From Manihot esculenta (taxonomy: Eukaryota; Streptophyta; Magnoliopsida; Malpighiales; Euphorbiaceae), in the NCBI RefSeq assembly GCF_001659605.2, contig NC_035174.2:23634027-23698026 (forward strand): 64,000 nucleotides of DNA, written 5' to 3'. The position numbers and the translations under genes are program-made. This document shows, piece after piece, positions 1-10,741 of the stretch. The notes under the pieces are model-generated. The model worked only from the letters and a program-made list of their open reading frames with translations. It did no database searches and was not told where the DNA came from. Numbering within the stretch: the first letter of the stretch is position 1; each line of letters starts with the position of its first letter.

Positions 1-955
1 CAAGATTTTGCCCTGCAAATGGCAACAGCTCCAAGAATCTATCTGTGAACTCCTCTACACTCATCTCATCAGTCTGCCTCAACTGCTCAAACTCTATCAT
101 CTTCAGCTCCCTTGAACTATCTGGGAAAGCCCAACCTGCAAACTCGTTTGCAAACTCCTCCCAAGACATGCTCTCCACTTTCGGGTTCACATAATTCGTG
201 AACCACTCTCGTGCCTTCTTGCACTTAAGCGTGAACCCAGCCATCTGAATGGCTCTACTGTCATCAGCCCCAATCTCATCTGTGATCACCTTAACCCTTT
301 CAAGATACACAAATGGGTCATCCCCTTTTTCATACTGAGGAGCACCCAATTTCATGTAGTCGGTCATCTTGACCTTGCTCCCACTGGCTGAGCTAGGTCT
401 AGAAGGTTGAGTAACTGGGGCTGCTGGTTCTGTAGGTGGTGGAGGTGGTGCAACATTTTCTGAGGTAGGGTTTGCTGGATTTGGATAATAAGGTGGGGGT
501 GGATACATTGGGTATTGTGAATATGGTGGGTAGTAGAGTGGGTATGGCATCTGTGTGGGATAAGGGGTGAAGCTAGGGTAATCCGATGTACCTCCCATCG
601 AATACCCGGGATTTTGTGAGAAGTGTGGGTAGTGGGGTGGCTGAACAAATTCCAAGGCCTGAGTGCCTCCTTAGGACTCTCCCATTCCCTCTTCTGACAT
701 GCTAACTCCCAGACTGCCATCCCTCCTCTGCTCTACATCCATATCATCCCCCATGTCTTCAGACATTCCTCCCTAAACTGTTCCCCTCACTGATCTGCTC
801 CTACCCAGATCCAGAGATCTTCTAGGGTCTCTTACTGCTCTTTCTTTGTTAGACCTACTAGACATTTCCCTAGGCAATGTAGGAGGACGGGCGCTCATGC
901 CCTCATCCTCAGGTGGCACTCCAGTCAATCGTGCAGATCGATGAGTTCCTCTCAT
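1..955 (-). pseudogene. gag: EL gag, 5' part, broken by stops
   Basis: Structural Gag of the retrotransposon, which would package element RNA. The start ATG is the reverse complement of 953-955 and is followed by the family N-terminus ([10 protein letters not shown] type; here one Arg is His), a Pro/Tyr-rich stretch and the beginning of the retrotransposon Gag domain (Ala-Arg-Glu-Trp-Phe motif near 210). Two in-frame stops are visible: TAG at 775-773 and TAA at 673-671. Each lies where sister copies have Gln codons (CAG, CAA), so each fits one C-to-T change. The gene runs out of the window before the zinc knuckles. This copy cannot encode a full Gag. Confidence 0.88.
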
Positions 956-1200
956 CCTGTTTTCTGAAAGGCAGCACATAACAAGCAAACATTATCATCA
1001 TATGGTTCATGTGGGCACACATGAACCCTCATCACATACATCACATATCATTAATGCACATGCATATAATCATGGCATTTCACATCATCGTTCAAGACAG
1101 GACTCTACATCCTATCCTAGTGGACATGATCTTCCTATTGTGCTTGACCTTCTATAACATCTATGAGCTCGACACTCTAGGTCCGACCATATGAACCTAG

Positions 1201-1213
1201 GGCTCTGATACCA
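1201..1213 (-). other. EL primer-binding site, initiator Met-tRNA type
   Basis: On the element strand it reads TGGTATCAGAGCC, the standard plant primer site complementary to the 3' end of initiator Met-tRNA. It lies three bases inside the 5' LTR, the usual spacing for this family. Confidence 0.92.
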
Positions 1214-1216
1214 TTC

Positions 1217-3477
1217 TGTAACGACCCGAAAACCGGACCGCTACGAGCGCTAGGATCCAGGTCGGCTTAAGGCCGCCGGGACCCGTAGCAAGCCTAACAT
1301 GCATCCTGTGAACCTGATTAATCCCATACATGATCAACAACATACACGAAAATTTAAAACTTTTCTTGCATTCATTCTCTCATACACCAAACTCAACCTG
1401 TGCATGCATAACATAATCATAAACTTGACCCCTTAGTGGGATCTCATCAATGCCCCCAATGGGTGGCATAACATGTGTTGAGTTGGTTTACATCTACATC
1501 ATAAAACATCTAAGATCATGTAATAAAAGGGATAACAACATCCATAGGGTCAAGCACAACTTCTAATCCTCAATATCATTATACATAATATGACTATTCA
1601 AACTTTACATCATCTTACAATTTATCATGTCCACTTTCTATCTATTACAAACACATGACTTTACTCTTCTTGACTTCTCAGTCTAGCCCGTACCTGCAAT
1701 CCTGGGGGATTAGGGAAAAGGGGTGAGCTACTAGAGCCCAGTGAGCAGAATAATAAAACATTTGAAACATATGATAACATGAAATGCATCATATCACAGC
1801 TAATCACATCAAGGATGAATTTGTCACCAATAGTCCTCTACATGGTCCAACTGTGCCAGGGGCGTAGAATGGGCCTCACTGGTCTTTCTCTTACATAATC
1901 ATAACATAGCATAACATAACATTCCAACTGTGCTAGGGGCGTAGAATGGGCCTCACTGGTCTTCCGTACCGTATCATCATCATATCATAACATATGAGGA
2001 CTAAAGGATCATTCAACATTCATCCGCATCATCAACATATTATGCAATGCAACATATTCGTGAGTTCTAATGCAAGCACCCTATTATATCTCATGGCATT
2101 CATGATGCGTGAATCATGCTAAAACTGATTTATTTATTTAAAAGCATAAGAGTTATTCCACTCACCTCTGGCTGAAGCTCTACTGACTCAGAAGCAGCTG
2201 AACTCACTGCTGGGGTCCTCGGTTCCTCGGGTCCGAACCTACACAGGTGGACTCAAATGAGGGACCAAACAACTAGAACATAACTCTAAAAACATCCCCC
2301 AAAAACCCCCTAAAACACCTCAAAACATCCATGCAAAAACATGCAAAGGAAGGCTGGACAGGGCACTTTCGGCGGCAGGTTCGGCGGCCGAAAGTCCCTC
2401 CAGAGCCGAAAGTCAGGCAGGTTCAGCGGCACCTTCAGCGGCCGAAACTCTCAGACAGAGGCAAAACTCATGTATGTTCGGCGGCACTTTCGGCGGCCGA
2501 AAGTCCCAGACAGAGACGAAAGTCTCTTTTCGGGGGCAGGCTTCGGCAGCCGAAAGGCTTGCCTCCCCAGCCATGTTCGGCGGCCGAAAGTCCTTCGGCT
2601 GCCGAACCTGGTTTCTGCCAAAGGGCAGAAACTTGGCTCCTCTTGCCTCCAATGCCTCCCAAACCTTATAAACATGCATAATCCTATTCTACAACACACA
2701 AACTCAAGCATACAAGTTCCTAGGGGCTTCAAACCAACTAAAACCCCATCTACAACACATCAAACAACACAAATCCAACAAAAACCCAAAAACTCATAAA
2801 ACCCTACACATGCATTTCTACTTGAAGAATCAACTTAAAACTTGTTAAAAACATATAGTGAGCTCAAGATCGGCCCTTACCTCTTGAAGATCGAGAGGAA
2901 AACGACCCTAGCTCGAAGATGGGAGAGATTTGAGTTCTTGAACCTCAAATCTCCAAAACTTGCTTTAAACTTGAAAATCTTCAAAACAAGGTGAAAACTC
3001 ATAAGAAAAACATGAAAACTCGAAGGGAGAAGCTCAACACAGAGGAGGGGCGATGGAGAACTCACCTTGGCCAAAAACGGGAAGAAAGGCTTGCCCGTTT
3101 CGGCCATGGGGTCCTTTTATAGGGCTGTCCTTACCACCTTTCGGCGGCCTAACGTGTCCCCACAGCGCATGCAAGTTCGGCGGCCAAACATGAGGTTCGG
3201 CGGCCGAACCTTGGCTGATTTAAACAAGGGTTTCGGAGGCCTAAAGCGCTCCCAAAACCTCCCCACGTTCGGCGGCCGAACATGAATTTCGGCGGCCGAA
3301 CCTGGCAAAGTCTCCAAAGCCCTCTCCACTCAAAACTTGGATTTATTTTTATTAAAAACCATAAAATACATCAAAATATTTTAGGAAAACATGGTTTTAC
3401 CCTTCTAGAGGTCTCCGACATCCGAGATTCCACCGGACGGTAGGAATTCCGATACCGGAGTCTAGCCGGGTATTACA
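1217..3477 (-). repeat. EL 5' LTR (2261 bp)
   Basis: Bounded by TGTAACGACC on the left and CCGGGTATTACA on the right, the reverse complement of the family termini. It holds the family's two clusters of TTCGGCNGCCGAA palindromes (about 2375-2620 and 3138-3300), a TATA-like CTATAAAAG on the minus strand near 3113-3122, and CCAGG/CCTGG hairpin repeats near 1850-1965. Short open frames with Arg-Arg-Pro-Lys or Ser-Ala-Ala-Glu runs here are translations of the palindromes, not genes. Confidence 0.94.
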
Positions 3478-4053
3478 ATATACTTATGCTAATTATTATT
3501 GTAATATTTTGTAAATGTCAATTTTTCCATTCAGTGCTCCTTCAACTAAGGAACTACAAACTATATAGTCTTAAACGCATTGTATGTGTTTATGTTTACT
3601 TTTAGTCGATTTGAGAGTTAATGTCTAATGAGTTTATATAACTTTTAGCTTATCAATATGAATAATGGTTAATGGTGGTTTTTTGTTTCTTATCAGAATT
3701 CATGGAGAAAACAAGTTTTGTTAGAGTAATATTAATTTGTAATCTTATATAAAAAAAAAATAATTATAATCTTTTAATCATATATTTCTCCCATTATTTT
3801 CTCTTTGGATTCTATGGAATATACTTCCATGATAGAAAATGAAAATCCTAGTTGGATGGATTTTTAGTGGGTGATTAAATTCCCATAAACTATCATGAAC
3901 CTAAAGTACATTCAATATTGAACCCATGATATCTATAAGCAAGCAACAGCTTGCTCATTGTATCTCAAGACTTGATCAATAAACTTGACTCCCAATGCTC
4001 AAGGTCTAGAATACATCCGTTATTGGCCTATCTTGCATTAGTTGAATCAAGCC
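3478..4053. other. Non-element AT-rich DNA between EL and O
   Basis: A 576-bp stretch with no retrotransposon hallmark, no long open frame and low GC. It ends in AAGCC (4049-4053), the target duplication of O. I see no gene here. Confidence 0.6.
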
Positions 4054-4334
4054 TGTAACGACCCGAAAACCGGACCACTACCAGCTCTAGGATCCAGATC
4101 GACTTAAGGTCGCCGGGACCCGTAGCAAGCGTAACATACATCTTGTGCAACTGGTATAATCCCATACATGATCAAACATATACATAAAAATTTTAACTTT
4201 TCTCTTACCAAGCTTGACCTGAGCATGCACTATACCTGTAATCAGGATGTATGTTAGGCTTGCTATGGGTCCCGGCAACCTTAAGTCGATTTGGATCCTA
4301 GCGCCGGTAGCGGTCCGGTTTTCGGGTCGTTACA
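4054..4334 (+). repeat. Aberrant palindromic 5' LTR of O
   Basis: 4243-4334 is the last 92 bp of the family LTR in plus orientation. 4054 to about 4243 is the last ~190 bp of the same LTR end in inverted orientation, so the outermost 92 bp form an inverted repeat (4054-4145 against 4243-4334) around a loop of about 97 bp. The normal U3 start (TGTAATACCCGG) is absent; the left tip is the inverted U5 tip (TGTAACGACC). The AAGCC target duplication abuts this tip directly. The arms join at a 2-4 bp overlap (CA). Confidence 0.88.
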
Positions 4335-4337
4335 GAT

Positions 4338-4350
4338 TGGTATCAGAGCC
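4338..4350 (+). other. O primer-binding site, initiator Met-tRNA type
   Basis: TGGTATCAGAGCC three bases after the LTR tip at 4334. This shows that the short LTR remnant occupies the 5' LTR position. Confidence 0.93.
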
Positions 4351-4607
4351 CTAAGTTCATATGGTCGGACCTATAGTATGTCGGGCTCATAGAGGTTATA
4401 GAAGGGCAAGCACAATAGGAAAAATCATGTCCACTAGGATAGGATGTGAAGTCCTGTCTTGATTATGGTGTGTAATGCCATGACTAAAGACATGTGCATT
4501 AATGATATGCTATGTATGTGATGTATGTGTTGAGGGTTCATGTGTTTCCACATGGATCATATGATGTTAATACTTATGTGTATATGTTGTGCTTTCCAGA
4601 AAGCAGG

Positions 4608-5324
4608 ATGAGAGGAACTCGTCGATCTGCTAGATTGATTGGAGCTCCACCAGAGAATGAGGGCATGGATGCCCATCCCCCTGCTCTGCAAAGGGCAAGG
4701 TCTTATAGATCAAGTAGAGAAGGAACATCAAGGGACCCTAGAAGGTCTTTTGATGCAAGCAGGAGGAGATCAGTTCTGGGCGGAATGTCAGATGAGATGA
4801 GGGAAACAGAGGAGGATGACCAGAGAAGAGATAGTAGTCTGGGCATGAGTATGTCAGTAGAGGGTATGGAAGAGTCCCAAGAAGGCGCTCAGGCCTCGGG
4901 GTTTGTTCACCCACCCCAGTACCAACCCTATCCACAGGGCCCAGGGTATCCGATGGGGAGTACATCGGAGTATTCCAGTTACCACCCATACCCCACCTTC
5001 ATGCCTTATCCTCCCTTTTACCCACCGTACCCACCGTACCCTATATTTCCACCCTCATCCTTCTACCCAGGTCCAGCAAACCCTAACCCAGGGAATGCTG
5101 TACCTCCTCCACCACCAGCAGAACCAATAGTTCCTGATGTCCAGATACCCAAACCTAGCTCATCAGTTGGGGGTAAAGTAAAGATGACGGATTACCTAAA
5201 GTTGGATGCCCCCAAGTTTGAAACAGGTGATGACCCTTTTGAGTATCTCAGAACAGTAAAGATGATAACTGATGAATTGGAAGCAACTTTGGCCGCCGAA
5301 GGAGGTTTGGCCGGCCACCTATAA
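4608..5324 (+). pseudogene. gag: O gag N-terminal part fused to LTR sequence
   Basis: The frame starts at ATG 4608, shortly after a CTTTCCAG acceptor-like motif (4592-4599), with the conserved [10 protein letters not shown] start, an acidic/serine region and a Pro/Tyr-rich stretch, then the start of the Gag domain ([20 protein letters not shown] motif near 5182-5242). Around 5281-5292 the sequence switches to the LTR interior just upstream of the promoter, and the frame ends in LTR sequence at 5324, giving 238 codons from this ATG. The rest of gag, both zinc knuckles, all of pol, the polypurine tract and the LTR start are missing. A shared GCAA at the junction suggests a microhomology deletion or a template switch. 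Not a functional Gag. Confidence 0.88.
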
Positions 5325-5677
5325 AATGCCCTTTATTCGAAAAATGGGCGAGTTTTCTCTCTCTTTTCGGGCATAGGTGAGTTCATGCTCTCCTTTGGTT
5401 GTTTTTATGCTTTTTCTTCAAATCCCTCAAGTTTTCATGAGTTTTATCCTTGTTTTGAAGAGTTTTAAGCTTAGAGCAAGATTTTGGAGCTTGGAGGCCT
5501 TTGGAGCTCTCTTTCTCCACATCTCCAAGTTTGGGTCGCACCAACCCTCGATCTTCAAGAGGTAAGTGTAGATCCTCATCTTTTGCAATGTTTTAAGTAA
5601 GTTTTATGAAGGTTTTGAGGGGTTTAGGGGGTAAAGATGCATGTTTAAGCTAGAAGTAAAAATGTTAGGGTTATGTG
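5283..5677 (+). repeat. O 3' LTR, piece 1
   Basis: LTR interior beginning about 320 bp into the family LTR. It contains a TATA box (TATAAAA, 5320-5326) in the same context as 47416-47422 of the solo LTR, then a donor-like AAGAG|GTAAGT near 5558-5567. It ends at ATGTG (5673-5677), where M1 is inserted. Confidence 0.88.
5320..5326 (+). promoter_or_regulatory. TATA box of the O 3' LTR
   Basis: TATAAAA preceded by GGCCGGCCACC and followed 20-odd bases later by an ATGGGCGAG motif. The same arrangement occurs in the solo LTR at 47416. The palindromic GCCGAA motifs lie upstream. Confidence 0.6.
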
Positions 5678-7862
5678 TGTAACGACTCGAAAATCGGACC
5701 GCTACCGGCGCTAGGATCCAGATCGGCTTAAGGCCGCCGAGACCCGTAGCAAGCCTGACATACAACCTGTAAACCTGTTTAATCCCATACATGATCAAGA
5801 ACATACATAAAAATTTGAACTTTTCTTTACATTCATTCATTCATTCACCAAACTCAACCTGTGCATGCACCATACATAACATGGTTATAAACATTAACTC
5901 CTCTTTGGAGTCCCAACAGTGCCCCAATGGGGTGACATTTATATATATAGAGTTTGGTTATAAAAGCATCATAAAACATAGATCATGCTTACAAAAGGGA
6001 TTACTATACAAACTCGGTCAAGCACAACTTCTAAACCTCAATCTCATAATCAATATTTACATAACATAACTATTCATAACTTTACATCATTATACAATTT
6101 GTCATGTCCACATTCTAACTATTACAACTCAAGACTTCATTCACCTTGACTTCTCTGTCTAGCCTGTACCTGCAACCCTGGGGGATTAGGGAAAAGGGGT
6201 GAGCTACTAGAGCCCAGTGAGTAGAATAATAAAACATTTAAATCGTATGCTATAATGGAATGCAACACATCACAGACAAATAACATCACGGAGGGTATTG
6301 TCACCAAGAGTCCTCTACATTCCAAAGTGTCGGGACGTAGAATGGATCAACCGGTCTTTCTCATAACATCACGTAACATTCCAATGTGCCAGGGACGTAG
6401 AATGGGTACAACTTGGAATTTCTCTTATATAGTGCCAGGGATGTAGAATGGGTGCAACCTGGACTTCCATACCATACCGTATCATATCACATCGCATCAT
6501 ATCGAGGACTAAGGATCATCCAATAACCATCCACATCATCATCAAATTATGCAATGCAACATATTCGTGAATTCTAATGCAAGCAACCTAGAATATCACA
6601 TAGCATTCGTGATGCATGAACATGCTCAAATCTATATTGATTTTGCTTTAAAACATAAGTGTTTATTCTACTCACCTCAACTAGCTCTGACAATGACTGA
6701 AGCAGCTGACTCACTGCTGAGGTCCTCGGTTCCTCGGGTCCGAACTTACACAGGTGGACTCAAATGAGGGACCAAACAACTAGAACATAACTCTAAAAAC
6801 ATCCCCCAAAAACCCTCTAAAACACCTCAAAAGATCCATGCAAAAACATGCAAAGGAAGGCTGAACAGGGCACTTTCGGCGGCAGGTTCGGCGGCCGAAA
6901 GTCCCTCCAGAGCCGAAAGTCAGGCAGGTTCGGCGGCCGAAACTCCTAGACAGAGACGAAACTCATACATGTTCGGCGGCACTTTCGGCGGCCGAAACTG
7001 CCCTCCAGAGACGAAAGTCCTCTTTCGGGGGCAGGCTTCGGCAGCCGAAAGGCTGGCCTCCCAGGCAGGTTCGGCGGCCGAAAGTCCTTCGGCTGCCGAA
7101 CCTAGTTTCTGCCAAAGGGCAGAAACTTGGTTCCTCATGCACATTTGCCTCCTAAAACCATCCAAACATGCATTTTCCTAATCTACAACATACATACTCA
7201 AGCATACAAGTTCCAAGGGGTTTCAAACTATCTTAAACCCCATTTACAACAAATCAAACATCCACATTGTCCAAAAACATAACATGAACCCATAAACCTA
7301 ACCATAAGCTAAACATGCATTCTACCCCATAGATCTACTTAAAACTTACTTAAAACATGCTATAAGCTCAAGATCGGCCCTTACCTCTTGAAGATCGAGA
7401 GGAGAATGACCCTACCTCGGAAAATGGGAGAGAGAGAGTTCCTTGAACCTCCAAGCTCCAAAACTTGCTCAAATGCTCAAAACCTTCAAAACAAAGTTGC
7501 AAACTCATAAAAATCATGAAGAATGGAAGGAAGAAACTCAAGATCGGTGAGGGACGGCGGAGAGCTCACCTTGGCCGAAAATGGGGAGAAAAACTCGCCC
7601 GTTTTCGGCTAAGGGACCCCTTTATAGGTGGTTGGCCAGGCCACATTCGGGAGCCGAACGTGCCTCCGCAACGCATGTAAGTTCAGGGGCCGAACATGAG
7701 GTTCGGCCGCCGAACCTGGACTTCCCTCACTTATACTTTCGGGGGCCTAAGGCACACCCGAAGCACATGCATGTTCGGCGGCCGAACTTGAGGTTCGGCG
7801 GCCGAACCTGGGTCTTCCTCCAAGATTATATTCATGCAAAAACTCATATCCTTTTTACTTAA
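5678..7862 (-). repeat. M1 3' LTR, main part
   Basis: Starts TGTAACGACT at 5678 and runs to CTTAA at 7858-7862, where P4 is inserted. The remaining 121 bp are at 29726-29846, giving about 2306 bp in all. It carries two GCCGAA palindrome clusters (about 6875-7100 and 7650-7805) and a minus-strand TATA-like motif near 7620-7627. Confidence 0.93.
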
Positions 7863-8755
7863 TGTAATACCCGGCTAGAGTCCGGCACCGGAATTCTTGT
7901 CGTCCGGTGGAGTCCGGGATGTCGGAATCCTCTAGAGGGTAGGAGATATGCATGTTGTGTGGTTTACTGTGTTACAGGTAAATGGAACCAAGTTTTGAGT
8001 TGAAATGAACCAAGGCAGAGGAGCCAAGTTCGGCAGCCGAAGGTAAGTTCGGCCGCCGAAAGTGCCCAATGTTCGGCTTTCGAATTCAGGTTCGGCCCCC
8101 GAATGTTGCATGGTTTTGCATGCGATTCGGCAGCCGAAGCTGAGTTGCTTAGCCAGCAGTTTTGTATCCCTTAGTCAGCATTTTGGACAGGTGTTATCAC
8201 CAGATCATGTCCAGAAGTTGGTCACATCTCCCATGATTTATCTGCACGCTTTTAGCTGCTCAGGCTAAGGTTTTCACAGGTGTGGAAAGTTTTGAAGTGA
8301 AAACAAACTTAGTTTTGAGTGTTTATGAGTGTGAAGAGAAGGTGATCCATTTTCTCGGTTTAGATCGTTCATCTTCGTGTTTACAGGAGGTACGTGAAGA
8401 TCTTGAACATGTTTTACTGTTTTACAGAAGTGTTATGCAGGGTTGGGTAGAGATGCATGCTTAGGTGACAAAGGGTGTGTTTGATGGCATGATTATGTGT
8501 TCTGTTTGATGTGTTTGTTGGGGTTTTTTAGGTAGTTTTGGACCCCTTTGGACATATACATGAGTATATGTGTGTTGAGAAGTTGAGTTTGCATGTTTTG
8601 CGAGATTGAAGGGCATTCAGGAGTTTGTTTGCCGTCGGGGCTGAGTTCTGGATGAACTCAGGTTCGGCAGCCGAAGGTTCATTCGGCCGCCGAACCTCTT
8701 GCATGGTGGCTTAGGCTGCCACAGCTTGCCCCCGTGAGTTTTGCATGTTCGGCTT
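7863..8755 (+). repeat. P4 5' LTR, left part
   Basis: First 893 bp of the LTR, ending in GGCTT (8751-8755), the target of P5. It continues at 20988. It contains a donor-like GAG|GTACGTG at 8397-8404. Confidence 0.94.
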
Positions 8756-9445
8756 TGTAATACCCGGCATGTTCAGACATCAGAATTCCTATCGTTCGGT
8801 GGAATCGAGGATGTCAGAGCATCCCGGAAGGGAGAGTGGAGGTTTTCTAAAATGTTTTTAGATGTTTTAAGCGTTTGTTTTAGCAAAGGAATAAGTTTTG
8901 AAGAAAAAAGGCTAAGGAAAGTTTTGCCACTTTCGGCCCCCTAAAGTGTAAGTTCGGCCGCCTAAAGTAGCTCATGTTCGGCCCCCTAAACTCAATGTTC
9001 GGCCCCCGAACGTGATGAGGTGTTACATGTAGCTTTGGCCACCGAACGTGAAGCGGTGGTTCACTTTTTTAAGTGGATATGGCCGACTATGGAGGTGCTT
9101 AAGCTCTCCTTTGGGTCAGGAACAAGCACATGTTTCCCCTTGGTGATTTTCTTGAGTTTCTAATCAAATCTTTCAAAGAAAAATAAGTTTATGGTGAGTT
9201 TTAACTAGTTTTGAGAAGTTGTGGAGTTTGAGAACTTGTGAAGCTTGAATCTTCATTTCTTCAAGTTTGGGGTCACGCCAGCCTTTGTTCTTCAAAGGGT
9301 AAGAGTGAATCCTTTGTTTTTATCATGTTTTAAATGAGTTTGATGATGGGAAAGGGGAGTTGTGCTTGAGTATGCATAAGTTGTCCATATTAGGGTGTAT
9401 GGATCCTATGCTTTGTGTATGGTTGTTGTGTGTTGTTTGTTGGAG
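8756..9445 (+). repeat. P5 5' LTR, truncated (690 bp)
   Basis: Matches the first 690 bp of the 3' LTR (18851-19540). After the last shared GGAG the sequence jumps to TATTGTTTTCCAG, the acceptor-like end of the gag leader. The rest of the LTR, the primer site and the leader are deleted. The acceptor motif itself remains, so the junction is a genomic deletion and not a splice product. Confidence 0.93.
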
Positions 9446-9469
9446 TATTGTTTTCCAGATAGAATAAAG

Positions 9470-10741
9470 ATGCGAGGAACTCGTCGATCAGCTCGATTGA
9501 CTGGAGTCCCACCAGATAGTGAGAGATCAGCTGCTCGTTCTCCTGCATTGCCGAGGGCAAGGTCTCAGCGATCTAGCAGGGAAGGTACGTCAATAGACCC
9601 TAGAAGGTCTGTGGACGAGAGCAGAAGAGGTACAGCAAGAGGAGGAAGATCAGAGGAGGAGATTGAGCAGTCGAGGGATGACAGTATGGGTATAGGCAGA
9701 TTTGAGGAAGGTATGGGAGAGTCGCAGGGAGGCGCTCAGACGTCAGGCTTCGGCTACCCAGAGTATCAGATGGGAGGTATGTCGGAGTACTCGAGTTTTG
9801 TCCCCTATCCTCCTTACATGCCATATATGCCTTATCCTTCTTATTACCCACCATATCCTATGTATCCATCTTCCCCTACTCATCCAAGTGCAGCACACCC
9901 AGAACCAAATGAGCCAGTATTACCACCAGAACCAGTAGCCCCTGTTGTTGACAGACATCAACCTAGCTCATCTGGAGGTAAGGTGCAAATGACGGAGTAC
10001 TTGAAATTGGATGCTCCTAAGTATAACACGGGAGATGATCCATTTGAATACCTCAGGTCAGTTAGGATGATAACCAGTGAGTTGGGAGCTGATGATAGTC
10101 GAGCCATTGAGATGGCAGGTTTCACGTTAAAATGCAAGAAGGCCAGAGAATGGTTCAAGAATTATGTGGAACCCAGGATGGACAATATGTCTTGGGGAGA
10201 GTTCGCCAATGAATTTGCAGGGTGGGCTTTTCCTGATAGCTCCAGGGAGATGAAAGTCATAGAGTTTGAACAGTTGCGACAGACAGATGAGATGAGTGTT
10301 GATGAATTTACAGATAAGTTCCTGGATTTGCTTCAGTATGTGGGTCAAGCCTATGATACTGACCAGAAGAAGGCAAGGAGATATACTATGAGATTGCATC
10401 CCAGGTATTCTTCCTTGATTCTTCCAGCAGAAAAGGAGAGTTTTCATACGATAGTAGATGCAGCCAGGAAAATGGAGGCTAGTGCCAATATTCAGAAACA
10501 GTCAAAGGCACAGGCTTCGAGTTCTAAGGCCCCTAGTGCAGCAGCCGCAGGTGGCAAGAGATGGGATCGAGCAAAAGGAACAAAGAGTAAGTTCTGGAGT
10601 AAAGTGAAGTCAGGTCTGGGAATAGGTAGTGGCTCAAGCTCTGGCACAGCTACAGTCTGCAGAAGATGCGGAAAACCACATGGCGGATGTAACAGCCCGG
10701 AAACCGAACTGCCACCGGCACTAGGATCCAGATCGACTTAA
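9470..10741 (+). pseudogene. gag: P5 gag, first part, cut by a solo LTR at 10687
   Basis: Gag of P5 from ATG 9470, eleven bases after a TTTTCCAG motif. Order: basic [10 protein letters not shown] start, Ser/Arg and acidic region, Pro/Tyr-rich stretch (about 9790-9890), Gag domain with Ala-Arg-Glu-Trp-Phe (about 10140), basic Lys/Ser linker, and the first half of zinc knuckle 1 (Cys-x2-Cys-Gly-Lys-Pro-His, near 10657-10681). At 10687/10688 the minus solo LTR begins; the frame runs 54 bases into it and stops at 10739-10741. The gag frame resumes at 12820 without loss of phase. Apart from the insertions I see no stop or frameshift. Confidence 0.92.

Larger units (their letters stand above)
1..3477 (-). 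mobile_element. EL: partial Tekay-type Ty3/Gypsy retrotransposon, left edge of window
   Basis: Minus-strand LTR retrotransposon cut by the window start. Read on its own strand it has a 5' LTR (3477 to 1217), a Met-tRNA primer site directly inside it, a leader and the first part of gag running off at base 1. The right boundary is the family terminus at 3477. Its target duplication cannot be confirmed because the left end is outside; the five bases to the right are ATATA. Confidence 0.93.

Noticed and set aside
2331..2799. Several overlapping 60-150 codon frames rich in Arg-Arg-Pro-Lys or Ser-Ala-Ala-Glu, also at 6920-7181, 11762-12169, 45029-45475 and 61304-61839.
   Set aside because: They are translations of the GCCGAA palindrome clusters in LTRs, appear on both strands at once, and have no conserved start or end.
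8756..9475. P5 5' end as a copy of a spliced transcript.
   Set aside because: The acceptor-like TTTTCCAG is still present upstream of gag and the LTR side has no donor at the break, so a genomic deletion fits better.
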